DNA of 64,000 bases, taken from the NCBI GenBank assembly GCA_029212365.1, contig JARGOC010000017.1, positions 24,327 to 88,326 of the forward strand, read 5' to 3'. Below, piece after piece: positions 35,988-45,916 of the stretch. The number at the start of each line of letters is the position of its first letter. The stretch's first letter is position 1. The DNA comes from Roseovarius sp. GTDB taxonomy: Bacteria; Pseudomonadota; Alphaproteobacteria; Rhodobacterales; Rhodobacteraceae. The notes beneath the pieces are model-generated. The model did no database searches. It was not told the origin of the DNA and was given only the letters and a program-made list of their open reading frames with translations. The position numbers and the translations under genes were made by a program.

Positions 35988-36410
35988 ATGAAATGGGTGC
36001 TGAGCGGGCTGATTGTGGTCGTTGTTCTGGCGGTGGGTGTGAGCCTTTGGGCACGTCTTGCCCCGACTGACCCGGATCACTGGCATGTCATGCCCAACAA
36101 AACCCGTGACATCAACCAAGAGGGCAGTGCATTTCGGGTTGTGGTGGCACAAGACGACACGCTGGCGCGTCTTCATGATATCATCATGGACGAGCCACGC
36201 ACGATCTTGCTGGCCGGATCAGTAGAGGATGGGATGATCACCTATATCACCCGCTCGGCGCTGTTTGGTTTTCCCGATTACACGACCGTATGGCAAAACG
36301 GAGAAGAACTGGCCGTTTATGGACGGTTGCGCTTTGGCCGTTCAGATTTGGGAGTTAACGCCGCCCGCATTGATCGCTGGTTGGCTCTGCTTGGGCAGGG
36401 CGGAGGATAG
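35988..36410 (+). CDS. DUF1499-family protein with N-terminal membrane anchor
   Basis: A 140-residue product with an N-terminal transmembrane helix (VLSGLIVVVVLAVGVSLWA) and an exported DUF1499-type domain containing PDYTTVW and [22 protein letters not shown]. The family is common in Rhodobacteraceae and has no known activity. Its last 69 bp overlap the 3' end of the convergent gene 36342-36635, which is unusual. Confidence 0.85.
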   Translation: MKWVLSGLIVVVVLAVGVSLWARLAPTDPDHWHVMPNKTRDINQEGSAFRVVVAQDDTLARLHDIIMDEPRTILLAGSVEDGMITYITRSALFGFPDYTTVWQNGEELAVYGRLRFGRSDLGVNAARIDRWLALLGQGGG

Positions 36411-36635
36411 GCAGCCCTCCTGCAACTCGCGCCACATCGGTACATTCAGCGACATTTGACATTGCGCCATGAACATGCGGCCATCGACCTGCAAACAGAT
36501 GCTTTCGCCCAGTTCCACCCGTGATCCGCTGCGATCGGTGCAATAGCAATCAATCGGCACGCCGTTCATTGTACCGTCAGCCAGCGCCGGGCTGGCGGCA
36601 AGAATGAGCGATATAAAGCTGACAAGCCTTTTCAT
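36342..36635 (-). CDS. Small secreted cysteine-containing protein
   Basis: A 97-residue product with a signal peptide ([19 protein letters not shown]) and a mature part with four or more cysteines: [27 protein letters not shown] and EGCLSS. I recall similar short periplasmic proteins in roseobacters ending soon after the CLSS. Here the frame runs 18 codons further into the convergent DUF1499 gene, so the original stop was probably lost. The start ATG 36635 is chosen for the signal peptide. Confidence 0.7.
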   Translation of the reverse strand: MKRLVSFISLILAASPALADGTMNGVPIDCYCTDRSGSRVELGESICLQVDGRMFMAQCQMSLNVPMWRELQEGCLSSALPKQSQPAINAGGVNSQI

Positions 36636-36700
36636 GCGCCCATTATAGCATGAAGTTCTCCCTTGACCAATCCGTCTGGATCGGGACAAGAAGCCGCATC

Positions 36701-37750
36701 ATGATACCACGCGACAGATTAGAACAAATCACCCAGCGGTTCGAGTTTATCGAAGCGCAGATGGCAACAGGCGAGGGCGATATCGCCCAGTTGGGCCGCG
36801 AGTACGCCGAAATGCGCCCCGTGGTTGACGAAATTCGCAGCTACATAGAGCTGCTGGATGACCAGCGTGCTGTGCGCGAAATGCTGGATGATCCGGAAAT
36901 GCATGATCTTGCAAAGCGTGAGCTGGCTGATCTTGAGGCCCGCGTGCCAGATATGGAAGCCTCGCTTCAACTGGCGCTCTTGCCCAAGGACAAGGCCGAT
37001 GCACGCCCCGCCATCATCGAGATCCGCCCCGGAACAGGCGGCGAGGAGGCGGCACTGTTTGCCAGTGATTTGCTGCGGATGTATCAGCGCTATTCTGAGG
37101 GCCGTGGCTGGAAGTTTGAGATTATCGAGGAAAGCCAGACCGAACTGGGCGGCATCAAAGAGGTGATCGCCCATGTGAAGGGTGAAAACGTCTTTGCCAG
37201 GATGAAGTTTGAAAGCGGCGTGCACCGGGTGCAGCGCGTGCCCGAAACCGAAAGCGGCGGGCGCATTCATACCTCAGCCGCCACAGTGGCGGTGCTGCCC
37301 GAGGCCGAGGATGTGGATATTCAGATTGATGCCAATGACATTCGCATTGATACGATGCGCGCCTCTGGGTCTGGCGGGCAGCATGTGAACACCACCGATT
37401 CTGCCGTGCGCATCACGCATATTCCCTCGGGTATCGTGGTCACCAGCTCTGAAAAATCCCAGCACCGCAACCGAGAGATTGCGATGCAGGTGCTGAAAAC
37501 CCGGCTGTTTGATGCAGAGCGTCAGAAGGTCCATGATGAGAGGTCAGCTGACCGCGCCGCTCAGGTGGGCACGGGGGATCGCTCCGAACGCATCCGCACC
37601 TATAATTTCCCGCAGGGGCGCATGACGGATCATCGCATCAACCTGACTCTTTATAAGCTGGATCAGGTGATGCAGGGCGATCTGGACGAAGTGATAGATG
37701 CGCTGACGGCCGACGCACAGGCAGGTCTGCTGGCGGAGATGGATGGGTGA
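36701..37750 (+). CDS. prfA: Peptide chain release factor 1
   Basis: Releases nascent protein at UAA and UAG. The 349-residue product has the RF-1 stop-reading motif in the PxT position ([15 protein letters not shown]) and the universal GGQ loop in [18 protein letters not shown] near residues 222-239. The ATG at 36701 is used because homologues begin [10 protein letters not shown]. Its TGA overlaps the GTG start of prmC, which methylates the GGQ glutamine of this very protein. Confidence 0.97.
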   Translation: MIPRDRLEQITQRFEFIEAQMATGEGDIAQLGREYAEMRPVVDEIRSYIELLDDQRAVREMLDDPEMHDLAKRELADLEARVPDMEASLQLALLPKDKADARPAIIEIRPGTGGEEAALFASDLLRMYQRYSEGRGWKFEIIEESQTELGGIKEVIAHVKGENVFARMKFESGVHRVQRVPETESGGRIHTSAATVAVLPEAEDVDIQIDANDIRIDTMRASGSGGQHVNTTDSAVRITHIPSGIVVTSSEKSQHRNREIAMQVLKTRLFDAERQKVHDERSADRAAQVGTGDRSERIRTYNFPQGRMTDHRINLTLYKLDQVMQGDLDEVIDALTADAQAGLLAEMDG

Positions 37751-38577
37751 TCATCCAAGAGGCGCTTAGGCTAGGGATCGGGCGTCTTAGGGCGGCCGGT
37801 ATTGATGACCCGGCCCGTGATGCGCGGCTTTTGATGGCGGCCTGTCTGGGTGTGCAACGTGACCGCCTGACCCTTGTGGTGCAGGATGAACTTGATCCGC
37901 TGGTCGAACCCAAATTCTTTGCCGCCATTGGTGAGCGCCAGCAAAACCGGCCCATGTCACATCTGTTGGGCTATCGTGATTTTTATGGTCACCGCTTTAG
38001 CGTGTCATCTGATGTCTTGGATCCGCGTGGTGATACAGAAACGCTGGTTGCTGCGGCCCTTGAGGTGCCCTTTGACACTGTTCTGGATCTGGGCACCGGA
38101 TCGGGCTGCATTGTGACAAGCCTGTTGGCGCAACGGGCTCAGGCACGCGGTGTGGGCAGCGATCTGTCACAAGCCGCCCTGAGCATTGCGAAAAAGAACG
38201 CCCAAGCGCTGGGTGTGGCCGAGCGGTGCCGCTTTTTGCACTCTGATTGGTTTGAAGCGGTCGAGGGTACGTTTGATTTGATCGTCTCCAACCCGCCTTA
38301 CATAGCCGCAGATGAAATGGATGGCCTGCAGTCTGAGCTATCGTTTGAGCCACGCATGGCGCTGACGGATGAGGCCGATGGATTAAGCGCCTATCGCTCC
38401 ATCACTGACAAGACGCGCGCATATCTGCGCCCAAACGGGTGGCTGATGGTTGAGATCGGCCACACCCAAGGCAAACCCGTTGAACAAATGTTCCACCGCG
38501 CCGAGTTGTCATCAGTAAAAGTGTTGCCCGATTTGGATGGCCGGGATCGTGTTGTTGTTGGGCAAAACCCGGCATAA
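37747..38577 (+). CDS. prmC: Release factor glutamine methyltransferase
   Basis: Methylates the GGQ glutamine of release factors. The 276-residue product begins with a GTG codon overlapping the prfA stop (GTGA). The N-terminal helical domain is followed by a Rossmann domain with [15 protein letters not shown] near 114-128 and the catalytic NPPY in [25 protein letters not shown] is the substrate-region hallmark. It is translationally coupled to its substrate gene. Confidence 0.96.
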   Translation: MIIQEALRLGIGRLRAAGIDDPARDARLLMAACLGVQRDRLTLVVQDELDPLVEPKFFAAIGERQQNRPMSHLLGYRDFYGHRFSVSSDVLDPRGDTETLVAAALEVPFDTVLDLGTGSGCIVTSLLAQRAQARGVGSDLSQAALSIAKKNAQALGVAERCRFLHSDWFEAVEGTFDLIVSNPPYIAADEMDGLQSELSFEPRMALTDEADGLSAYRSITDKTRAYLRPNGWLMVEIGHTQGKPVEQMFHRAELSSVKVLPDLDGRDRVVVGQNPA

Positions 38578-38821
38578 GTTGCACAAACACCGCGATTTTA
38601 TGCCAATTACCGCGTTACAGCCGCAAAATCTTCGCTTTGCCCTTGTGCCGAAGCTGCGTGCGTGGTTATTGAATATTAGTCATGATCAAGGATGCTCCAT
38701 TCGGCGCTCCGGCATGACACCAAGCCAAGACATGTCGGGATCCGGGTAACTAAGCGGCGCAAGGGGTGCCAATCGGATCACACAAACGACGCTTTGAGCA
38801 TAAGGCAATACAGCAAATCCC

Positions 38822-39406
38822 ATGAGATCATCGAAGTCACGTTCGCGTAATAAGTCCAATCGGAACAACAATAATCGTCCGTCTGGCGGCAATATCATCA
38901 ATCGGGTGTTCGACAGTTCGGGCCCCGAAGGCAAAGTGCGCGGTACGCCGCAGCAAATCATCGAGAAATACAACCAACTGGCGCGTGACGCACAGCTGGC
39001 TGGTGATCGGGTGGCCACGGAAAACTTTCAACAGCACGCAGAACATTATTTGCGCTTGCTGGGCGAAGCGCAAAAAGAGATGGACGCCAAGCGCGAAGAG
39101 CAGGAGCGCCACAATCGTGAGCGCCAGGCCGAGCGTGACCGCGAGCGCGCGCAACGCCAGGAGCGTGAATCAAACAGCGGCGGCGGTGGCGAAGCTGCTG
39201 ACCCGGCAAAGGGCGGCGATCTGGCCGATGCACCACAGCCGGATGTGATACCTGCCTCGGTTGAAGACAGTGAAAGCGGTCTTGTGGAAACACCCGAAAG
39301 CCAACCCCCAAAGCCAAAACGCCAGCGCAAACCGCGCAAACCGGCGAAAGAGGCACCCAGCCCCGACACAAACGGTGAGCCGGGACCAGCGGAAGCGGTT
39401 GAGTAA
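38822..39406 (+). CDS. DUF4167-family RNA-binding-like protein
   Basis: A 194-residue basic, low-complexity protein. The conserved core at about residues 24-72 contains IINRVFDSSGPEGKVRGTP, then LARDAQLAGDRV and FQQHAEHYLRLL; the rest is charged (RERQAERDRERAQR) and proline-rich. It follows prfA-prmC in alphaproteobacteria. The function is unknown; the Arg/Asn-rich N-terminus suggests nucleic-acid binding. The 244 bp before it hold no gene I can see. Confidence 0.88.
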   Translation: MRSSKSRSRNKSNRNNNNRPSGGNIINRVFDSSGPEGKVRGTPQQIIEKYNQLARDAQLAGDRVATENFQQHAEHYLRLLGEAQKEMDAKREEQERHNRERQAERDRERAQRQERESNSGGGGEAADPAKGGDLADAPQPDVIPASVEDSESGLVETPESQPPKPKRQRKPRKPAKEAPSPDTNGEPGPAEAVE

Positions 39407-39427
39407 TCACTTGTGTCAGGTTTTTTG

Positions 39428-39456
39428 AAAAGCGCGGGGGAAACTTCGCGCTTTTT
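39428..39456. terminator. Rho-independent terminator after the DUF4167 gene
   Basis: AAAAGCGCG (39428-39436) pairs with CGCGCTTTTT (39447-39456) around a 10-base loop, with the T-run included in the stem and tail. It lies 22 bp after the stop codon, before the convergent rsmA gene. Confidence 0.75.
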
Positions 39457-39587
39457 CCTATTGGCGAGGCGTTCTGCCACCCCAAGCCTATCGCCCTTGA
39501 CCCTGAAACAGGCACATGGGGGCGTTCCCCAGTGATGTAGCTCCGTTGCGGGCGTTTTGTGCAAAACCCCTTATGAGTGGTCTTACG

Positions 39588-40427
39588 TCAGTTGGCCATC
39601 AGCCGTGCTAAGGCGCAGAATTGCTCAAGGCCGACAGTTTCAGCCCGGTCGGTGGGCTTGATACCCGCTGCAATCAACCGATCCTCGATATCAGGCGCCA
39701 TGCCTTTGAGAGCGGCGCGCAGCATCTTGCGGCGCTGGTTGAATGCTTTGGCCACAACATGCTCCAACAGTTTTGGATCAGCGGGGTATCGTGGTTCGGG
39801 CAGGGCCGTCAGATGCACCACCGCCGAGGACACTTTGGGCGGCGGTGTGAACGCTTCGGGGGGCAATGACATCACGATGCGCGCATCCGCCCGCCACTGT
39901 GCCAGCAGCGCCAACCGGCCATAGGCCTTGGAGCCGGGCCGCGCCACGATACGTTCGGCCACTTCGCGCTGAAACATCAATGTCAGACTGTCCCAGAAGG
40001 GCGGCCATTGGGCCGGGGTCAGCCAGCGCACCAACAGTTCGGTGCCCACATTATAGGGCAGGTTGGCGGCCACACGGATGGGGGGGGTCAGGTGCTCAAG
40101 CGGATCAATGGCCAGCGCATCTGCGTTCAATACGCTCAGTTGGCCGGGATAGGCTTGGGAAATTTCCTCAAGGGCTGGCAGGCAGCGTTGATCCTTTTCA
40201 ATGGCCACAACCCGCCGCGCGCCCTCGGCCAGTAACCCGCGGGTCAGACCACCGGGGCCGGGGCCGATCTCTAGCACGTCGTAGCCGGTCAAATCCCCCG
40301 CCTGACGCGCAATTTTGGCCGTGAGATTGAGATCCAGCAGAAAGTTCTGCCCCATTGATTTGCGCGCTGACAAGTCGTGATCGGCAATCACCTGGCGCAG
40401 AGGGGGAAGGGTGTCAATTGTGCTCAT
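39588..40427 (-). CDS. rsmA: 16S rRNA dimethyladenosine transferase
   Basis: Dimethylates the two adjacent adenines in the 3'-terminal helix of 16S rRNA (KsgA). The 279-residue product has SMGQNFLLD near 24-32, the SAM site [16 protein letters not shown] near 51-66, and the catalytic NLPYN near 119-123. It is the last gene of the minus-strand run lptF-lptG-lptD-surA-pdxA-rsmA, 11 bp after pdxA, an order conserved widely in Proteobacteria. Confidence 0.97.
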   Translation of the reverse strand: MSTIDTLPPLRQVIADHDLSARKSMGQNFLLDLNLTAKIARQAGDLTGYDVLEIGPGPGGLTRGLLAEGARRVVAIEKDQRCLPALEEISQAYPGQLSVLNADALAIDPLEHLTPPIRVAANLPYNVGTELLVRWLTPAQWPPFWDSLTLMFQREVAERIVARPGSKAYGRLALLAQWRADARIVMSLPPEAFTPPPKVSSAVVHLTALPEPRYPADPKLLEHVVAKAFNQRRKMLRAALKGMAPDIEDRLIAAGIKPTDRAETVGLEQFCALARLMAN

Positions 40428-40438
40428 GGCGTGTCTTG

Positions 40439-41407
40439 TCAGCTCCGGGCTGCGGCCATACGGGCGGCCATTTTCAGGGCTTCAATCAGGGACGTAGGAT
40501 TGGCGATGCCGCGCCCTGCGATGTCAAATGCAGTGCCGTGATCGGGCGAGGTGCGCACAAAAGGCAGGCCCAGCGTGACATTCACCCCCCGGTCGAAATC
40601 CAGCGTCTTGATCGGGATAAGGGCCTGATCATGATACATGCAGATGGCGGCGTCATAGGTCTCACGCGCGCGGGCGTGAAACATTGTATCGCCCGAAAGC
40701 GGGCCGCTGAGCGCCATGCCTTCAGACCTGAGCCGCTCAAGCACCGGAGAGATCAAAGTGATTTCCTCATGCCCCATTTTGCCACCCTCACCAGCATGAG
40801 GGTTCAGCCCGGCAATGGCCAAGCGTGGCGTGGCAAGGCCAAAATCCCGGATCAGACCGGCATGGGTGATGCGAATGGTCTGTTCCAACAGCTCAGACGT
40901 CAGGGCCTTTGGCACGTCGGACAAGGGGATGTGGATGGTGGCGGGCACCACACGCAGCTGATCAGAGGCCAGCATCATCACCACATGATCAACGCCCGCC
41001 AAAGCGGCCAGATATTCGGTATGGCCGGGATAGGCAAACCCAGCCCCCTCCTGCAGCGCGCGCTTGTGAATGGGGGCGGTACACAGCGCTGACGCCGCGC
41101 CCGATTGCACCAGATCAACGCCACGGGCGATCACATCAATCACGCCCTGCGCATGGGCCCCATGGGGTATTCCCGGCGTGCGCGGGCCGTTAAAGGGATG
41201 CGCAAGTACGGGCAGGGCAGTGGCACTGGCAGCACTGGCCTGAGCAGGATCCTTAATAAGGGTCACAGGAGTGCCCGCAGGCAGATGCGCCGGATCGCCA
41301 ATCAAAAAGAACGGCAACGTGTCACGCAGGTTTTGCCAGGCCGCGGCAGCCAATTCGGGGCCGATGCCCGCAGGTTCACCACAGCTCAGCGCGACAGGCA
41401 GGGTCAT
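40439..41407 (-). CDS. pdxA: 4-hydroxythreonine-4-phosphate dehydrogenase
   Basis: NAD-dependent oxidative decarboxylation of 4-phosphohydroxythreonine in pyridoxal phosphate synthesis. The 322-residue product shows [13 protein letters not shown] at the N-terminus, the metal-binding YPGHTEYLA near 150-158, [10 protein letters not shown] near 200-209, and [20 protein letters not shown] near the end. Its start overlaps the surA stop by 4 bp. Confidence 0.97.
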   Translation of the reverse strand: MTLPVALSCGEPAGIGPELAAAAWQNLRDTLPFFLIGDPAHLPAGTPVTLIKDPAQASAASATALPVLAHPFNGPRTPGIPHGAHAQGVIDVIARGVDLVQSGAASALCTAPIHKRALQEGAGFAYPGHTEYLAALAGVDHVVMMLASDQLRVVPATIHIPLSDVPKALTSELLEQTIRITHAGLIRDFGLATPRLAIAGLNPHAGEGGKMGHEEITLISPVLERLRSEGMALSGPLSGDTMFHARARETYDAAICMYHDQALIPIKTLDFDRGVNVTLGLPFVRTSPDHGTAFDIAGRGIANPTSLIEALKMAARMAAARS

Positions 41408-42648
41408 TCCAGAATGACGATGCGGGCCTCGGCCTTCAGCTCTTCGAGATAGCCGTTTGCATAGCTGTCGAGCCGCCGGTTGGTGATGAACGCAGTCAAA
41501 TCCTGATCGGTCGGGCCTTCCCCCTCAAGCAGGGCAGAACGGCCACACAGCATCAACACCATCAACGTCTGCCCGTTTGAGCGGGTCAGCGCGGTGGATA
41601 TTTCGCCGTCGTCCAGTTTTGCCAGCTCAATGGCAATGTCCTGAGGCAGATCAGCGGGTGCGGCCGCTGTACGTTCAAGCACCTCTTCGGGTTGACCATA
41701 TGCAATGCCATAAAGATCATCGCAGGTGTCTGTGTTGTCCTCAATCTGGCGCGCTGTGGCCAGAGCCGCATCAGAGCGCCCGCCGGGGATATAATAGGCC
41801 GCATATTCAATGGCCGAATACTCAGGGGCGGGGACATCCAACTCTTCAATGTCGCGCAATTGGAACAACGCCACAGCGCCTTCCAATGGCAGAGGATCGG
41901 TCACTTCGCCGGGGGCCAAAGCCAAAATAATGGTGCGCAGCTGAGGCGGCAATTGCGTCAGCGGCACCCAATCCATACGCCCGCCACGGCCACGGGTGCG
42001 CGAAGCAGAGTAGCGCCGCGCATTGGCCGAAAACTCGGCCTCGGTCGTAACCTGAGAAATACGCGCCGCACGTTCCTGCACAGCCAAGGCCTGACTGGGC
42101 TGTGCTGGCATGATGATTTCGCTGAGCAGGACACGCACATTTGAAGTGCTGCCGGAAATCGCGGCCTTGGCGCGGTCCAGATCATCCTCGCTGACAGAAA
42201 CGCTTGCAGAAAAGCGAGCGCGGTTCATTTCGCGCCAGGTGATGCCAACTCGCACGAAATCCCGCAGTGAGCTTTCGCCAACGCCCGCACCTTCCAACGC
42301 GCGTACCATCTGTTCGCCGTTCATATTGGCGCGCGCGGCAAATTCTTCGACCCCGACCTGGACTTCTTCATCGGACAGCACCACCCCATTGGCGCGCGCT
42401 GCATCCATTTTCAAACGGTCTTCGATCAGTTGTTCGCGCGCGACAACCGGCAAATTGCCAGCAGCACGGAACAGTTGCAACATGCGCGCACGTTGGGCGA
42501 CCTCATAGCGGGTGATGGCCTGATCATTGACCTTGATCACCGCTTCAAACTGGTTTTGTGCCTGCGCGCTGGCGGGCATCAACCCAACGATTGACGTTGT
42601 GGCCATAAAAGCGAGAGAGCAAAAGAGTGTGCAAAGGCGTGATGTCAT
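41404..42648 (-). CDS. surA: Periplasmic peptidyl-prolyl isomerase chaperone, SurA-like
   Basis: A 414-residue periplasmic chaperone for outer-membrane proteins such as LptD, encoded just upstream. A signal peptide ending AQA is followed by the SurA N-terminal helical domain (FEAVIKVNDQAITRYEVAQRARM) and a PpiC-like parvulin domain around residues 170-270 with LSEIIMPAQPS and GGRMDWVPLTQLPPQL. The ATG at 42648, six bases after the lptD stop and preceded by AGGA, is chosen; an ATG at 42666 inside lptD is possible. Confidence 0.92.
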   Translation of the reverse strand: MTSRLCTLFCSLAFMATTSIVGLMPASAQAQNQFEAVIKVNDQAITRYEVAQRARMLQLFRAAGNLPVVAREQLIEDRLKMDAARANGVVLSDEEVQVGVEEFAARANMNGEQMVRALEGAGVGESSLRDFVRVGITWREMNRARFSASVSVSEDDLDRAKAAISGSTSNVRVLLSEIIMPAQPSQALAVQERAARISQVTTEAEFSANARRYSASRTRGRGGRMDWVPLTQLPPQLRTIILALAPGEVTDPLPLEGAVALFQLRDIEELDVPAPEYSAIEYAAYYIPGGRSDAALATARQIEDNTDTCDDLYGIAYGQPEEVLERTAAAPADLPQDIAIELAKLDDGEISTALTRSNGQTLMVLMLCGRSALLEGEGPTDQDLTAFITNRRLDSYANGYLEELKAEARIVILE

Positions 42649-42653
42649 TCGTC

Positions 42654-44828
42654 TTAATTCCTGCATGTGCGGACGTAGCTTTTGTCCTGATTTTTGACTG
42701 AAAAGCCGCGTAAGGCCACAGTCAAAGACAAATCCGTCGATGGTTCCAGAATAGAGGAAGAGGTGAAGCGGCGCGAGGCCGAAAGTTTCGCCTCGACACA
42801 TTCATTTGTGTAGGTCAGTCCGATCCCCGCTGTCACATTCTGGTCACTGGCCACGTCATACCGCCAATTGGCGCTGCCCGTCCAGTGGCGTGACACGCGA
42901 TAGCTGCCATCAACGGACCATTCCGAGATGGTATTGGGCCGATTTTCCGCATTATCGCCGCGCAGCCAGATGTAAGTGGCGCCAATATCAGCCAGATCGT
43001 TTTGCCAACTGGCCCGTGCCGAGGCCTTGGTGGTGTCATAGCCATCATCAAATAGCCCACGTGCGGTCAGCGACAGCCCATTGGGGGTTTGTATCTGGCC
43101 AGCGAGCAAAAAATCCGAATGGCGATTTTGCAAACCCGAGACATTGGTGAAACTGCTCACCCCATTCAGCTCGATCAGCTTTTCGTCGCGCACCACTTGC
43201 CCCATCACCAATGCCGAGCGCCAGCCGCGCGGATCAATCCGGGTCCAGCTCAGCCCATAGGCCGCGGAAAATCCGTATTCGCGCCGGTCCGGTTCGGGAA
43301 AGCGCGAAAGGGTCATCAGATTGCCCTCATCAAATTCCACCAGGGTGCTTTCATCATTGGGCAGGTTCACCGCATCCCCGCCTGACCAGGCCAATTGCAC
43401 CATGGGTTCAATCACATGTGTCGTGTTGCGCCGGGTCTGTTTCAACAAGGGCCAGCGCAATTGCAGTGACGTCGAAGGCGTCACATTGGTATCGCGCGAG
43501 GCAGAGGTCAGCCCGGCCTGATCCACAAAGAAACTGTCGATGGCCACTCCGGTTTGCACACGGGTATGCACGCCACCGGGCAATATCCAACTGCGGAACC
43601 AATCAACCTCATTGGTAAATCGGGTCATGTCGACACCGTCAGCATAAAGGTCAAAATCAGCGCCATCGGTGGTCTGATCGGAGGAGCGATGATGTGTATG
43701 GGCGGCGGCGGAAAACACCAGCTCGCCCCCGGTACGGGTGGGAAAGAACCGGCGTTCGTAATCCACATCAGCCGAGAGCGTGGGCAGGGTGGTGTCTTGT
43801 TCATTTGTGCGCAAGGAGCGGAAATGTGTGATTGCGGCGCGGATGTATTCGTCACGGCGCACACGTTCCACGGCCAGTTGGCTGTCCAGTCGGTCTTTGT
43901 TGGAATAGCCATAATCCAGCAAATACGTGTCGTCGTTCACGGCTTCGATATCAAAGGTCAGTTTGAAATCATGCTTAAGATCAAACGCCCCTTCACCAAA
44001 AATATAGGAGCGAACCGAGCGCACCCCCTGATCGTCATCCGAAAACGCGCCTTCAAATTCAATGTCACCGGTGCGGAAGGCCTGACGATAGCGATATTCC
44101 AGCGTGGCTGTTTTGGTGGCCAGAAATGGTGTTAGTGTCAGATCAGCATGATCGCCCAGCCGGATAAAATACGGCACCTTTATGCCTGTGCCCAGGGTTG
44201 AGGAATTATAGACCGATGGGATCAAAAACCCGCTGGCGCGTTTCAGCGTGGGATCAGGCAGGCGCAGACGGGGCAGATAGAAGATGGGGGTATCCAGCAC
44301 CCGAAACTGTGCTTCGTCAAAGTAGAGCTGGCGTTCTTGTTGATCATGGATCACCCGTTTGGCCCGAATTTGCCAAAGGGGCGGGCGGCCATTTTCACAC
44401 ACACGGCAAGAGGTGACGGCAGCTTTGTATAGCTGTGAGTAGCGCCCGTTTACCCGGTTCATCTCATGCGCGGCCAATTGCAGCTGATCATTCATCACCA
44501 CGCGCGCGCCCGTCAGAATGCCGTTTTGCATTGACCGATCCAGCTGTGCTGTATCCGCAAGGACCAAGATGCCGCCATCGGGGTCTTGCAAGGTCATCGG
44601 GCCGACTATCAACAGGGTTTCGGTGGTGCGATCATAGGTGATGCTTTTGGCCTTAAGGCGACGGCCATCAAAAAGGGCTTCGACATTGCCAGTGGCCACC
44701 AATGCTGTTTCGCCGTCAAGAAATACATCATCGGCAATCAGCACGGCGGGCTGTGGCGGCGCGGATTGTGCCCGCACCGATCCGGCCACGACTGACAGGC
44801 CAACCAGAAGAAGGAAGAGAAACCTCAT
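42654..44828 (-). CDS. lptD: LPS-assembly outer-membrane protein
   Basis: Outer-membrane beta-barrel that inserts lipopolysaccharide into the outer leaflet. The 724-residue product has a signal peptide (MRFLFLLLVGLSVVAGSVRA), an N-terminal OstA jelly-roll domain (VLIADDVFLDGETALVATGNVEA) and a long C-terminal barrel with alternating strands. Two cysteines, in SCRVCENG near residue 136 and late TNECVEA, could form the structural disulfides. Overlaps lptG by 4 bp and ends next to surA, which folds it. Confidence 0.95.
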   Translation of the reverse strand: MRFLFLLLVGLSVVAGSVRAQSAPPQPAVLIADDVFLDGETALVATGNVEALFDGRRLKAKSITYDRTTETLLIVGPMTLQDPDGGILVLADTAQLDRSMQNGILTGARVVMNDQLQLAAHEMNRVNGRYSQLYKAAVTSCRVCENGRPPLWQIRAKRVIHDQQERQLYFDEAQFRVLDTPIFYLPRLRLPDPTLKRASGFLIPSVYNSSTLGTGIKVPYFIRLGDHADLTLTPFLATKTATLEYRYRQAFRTGDIEFEGAFSDDDQGVRSVRSYIFGEGAFDLKHDFKLTFDIEAVNDDTYLLDYGYSNKDRLDSQLAVERVRRDEYIRAAITHFRSLRTNEQDTTLPTLSADVDYERRFFPTRTGGELVFSAAAHTHHRSSDQTTDGADFDLYADGVDMTRFTNEVDWFRSWILPGGVHTRVQTGVAIDSFFVDQAGLTSASRDTNVTPSTSLQLRWPLLKQTRRNTTHVIEPMVQLAWSGGDAVNLPNDESTLVEFDEGNLMTLSRFPEPDRREYGFSAAYGLSWTRIDPRGWRSALVMGQVVRDEKLIELNGVSSFTNVSGLQNRHSDFLLAGQIQTPNGLSLTARGLFDDGYDTTKASARASWQNDLADIGATYIWLRGDNAENRPNTISEWSVDGSYRVSRHWTGSANWRYDVASDQNVTAGIGLTYTNECVEAKLSASRRFTSSSILEPSTDLSLTVALRGFSVKNQDKSYVRTCRN

Positions 44829-45916
44829 CCGTCCTCCATATGCAATAATATGCCAATGGCCAGCAGGAAAGACGCCACAGGCGGGGCCCAAGCGGCCAGC
44901 ATGATGGGAATTTGACCACTTTCCCCCAATATTTGCGCAAAGTTACGAATGTAATACAGCCCAAAGCCCAGCATAATCGCAGTCAGAACCGACATCGAGG
45001 TGTTGCTAAGCCGCGCGTGGCGCATGGTAAAGGCGGCCGCGATCAACACCAGCGCGACCAAAAACAGCGGGCGCGATAGCTCCATTTGATACCAGACCGC
45101 ATAGCGGCGGGCGGAAAATCCGGCTTGCTCCAGTTGCGCGATGAAATCCGGCAGATCCCACAGTGAGATATGTTCAGGCTTGCCAAAGCTGTCGATGATC
45201 CGGTCTTGCGTCAGGGCCGAGGGCAACGACAATTCGTCCAGAAATTCGGCCGATGCCTCGGGGTTGGCGCGGCCTGACAATGTCCACTTTTTGACGTTCT
45301 TCAACAGCCATTCACCGTCTTTCAACTCGGCTGTTTCAGCCAGGATGCGGTGCAACGGTGTACCATCAGGGGCGAATGAAATGAATGTCGCGGTGAACAA
45401 AATACCCACATCCGAGCTGGCGCGCACAGCATGGATCACGGTTTGGCCGTCCGGGCTACCCTGGCGCAGCCAAAGCCCCTCAGATGCGATGGCCAGCACA
45501 TTGGCCCCGCCACCGCGATACCCCGCGATCAGATCATTATAGCGTTTGGACGTGGCCGCAACGATCGGGTTCAGCAACGTGATGGTCACAATCCCGATCA
45601 GGGCGGCCACCATCACCGGCGCGAATAACGCCCGCCAGGCCGAGCGCCCGGCAGCCCGCACCACAACCAGTTCAGACGAGCGCGCCAAACGCAAAAACAG
45701 CGCCACCGTGGACAGGATCATCACCAAAGGCAGGATTTCGTAATTCGCACTGGGGGCATTCAGAAATACGATTTCCAGAATGGCGGAGAATGGCAGTTCG
45801 GGAAAATCCTGCACTTCGTCGGCAATATCCACCAGCAGCAGGATGATCACAAAGACCAGCATGATCAGGGCAAATGTCCAAAAGAACTTGCGTGCAAAAT
45901 AGAGGTGCAGGATCAT
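44825..45916 (-). CDS. lptG: LPS export ABC transporter permease LptG
   Basis: A 363-residue inner-membrane permease of the LptB2FG exporter. Three N-terminal membrane helices (LIMLVFVIILLLVDIADEV and others), a periplasmic beta-jelly-roll (about 140-260) and three C-terminal helices follow the family plan. The ATG at 45916 overlaps the lptF stop; a longer open frame to 46036 runs inside lptF and is not used. A 4-bp overlap also joins it to lptD. Confidence 0.95.
   Translation of the reverse strand: MILHLYFARKFFWTFALIMLVFVIILLLVDIADEVQDFPELPFSAILEIVFLNAPSANYEILPLVMILSTVALFLRLARSSELVVVRAAGRSAWRALFAPVMVAALIGIVTITLLNPIVAATSKRYNDLIAGYRGGGANVLAIASEGLWLRQGSPDGQTVIHAVRASSDVGILFTATFISFAPDGTPLHRILAETAELKDGEWLLKNVKKWTLSGRANPEASAEFLDELSLPSALTQDRIIDSFGKPEHISLWDLPDFIAQLEQAGFSARRYAVWYQMELSRPLFLVALVLIAAAFTMRHARLSNTSMSVLTAIMLGFGLYYIRNFAQILGESGQIPIMLAAWAPPVASFLLAIGILLHMEDG

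Noticed and set aside
38578..38821. Small gene between prmC and the DUF4167 gene
   Set aside because: No frame with both a plausible start context and protein-like sequence was found in the 244 bp.
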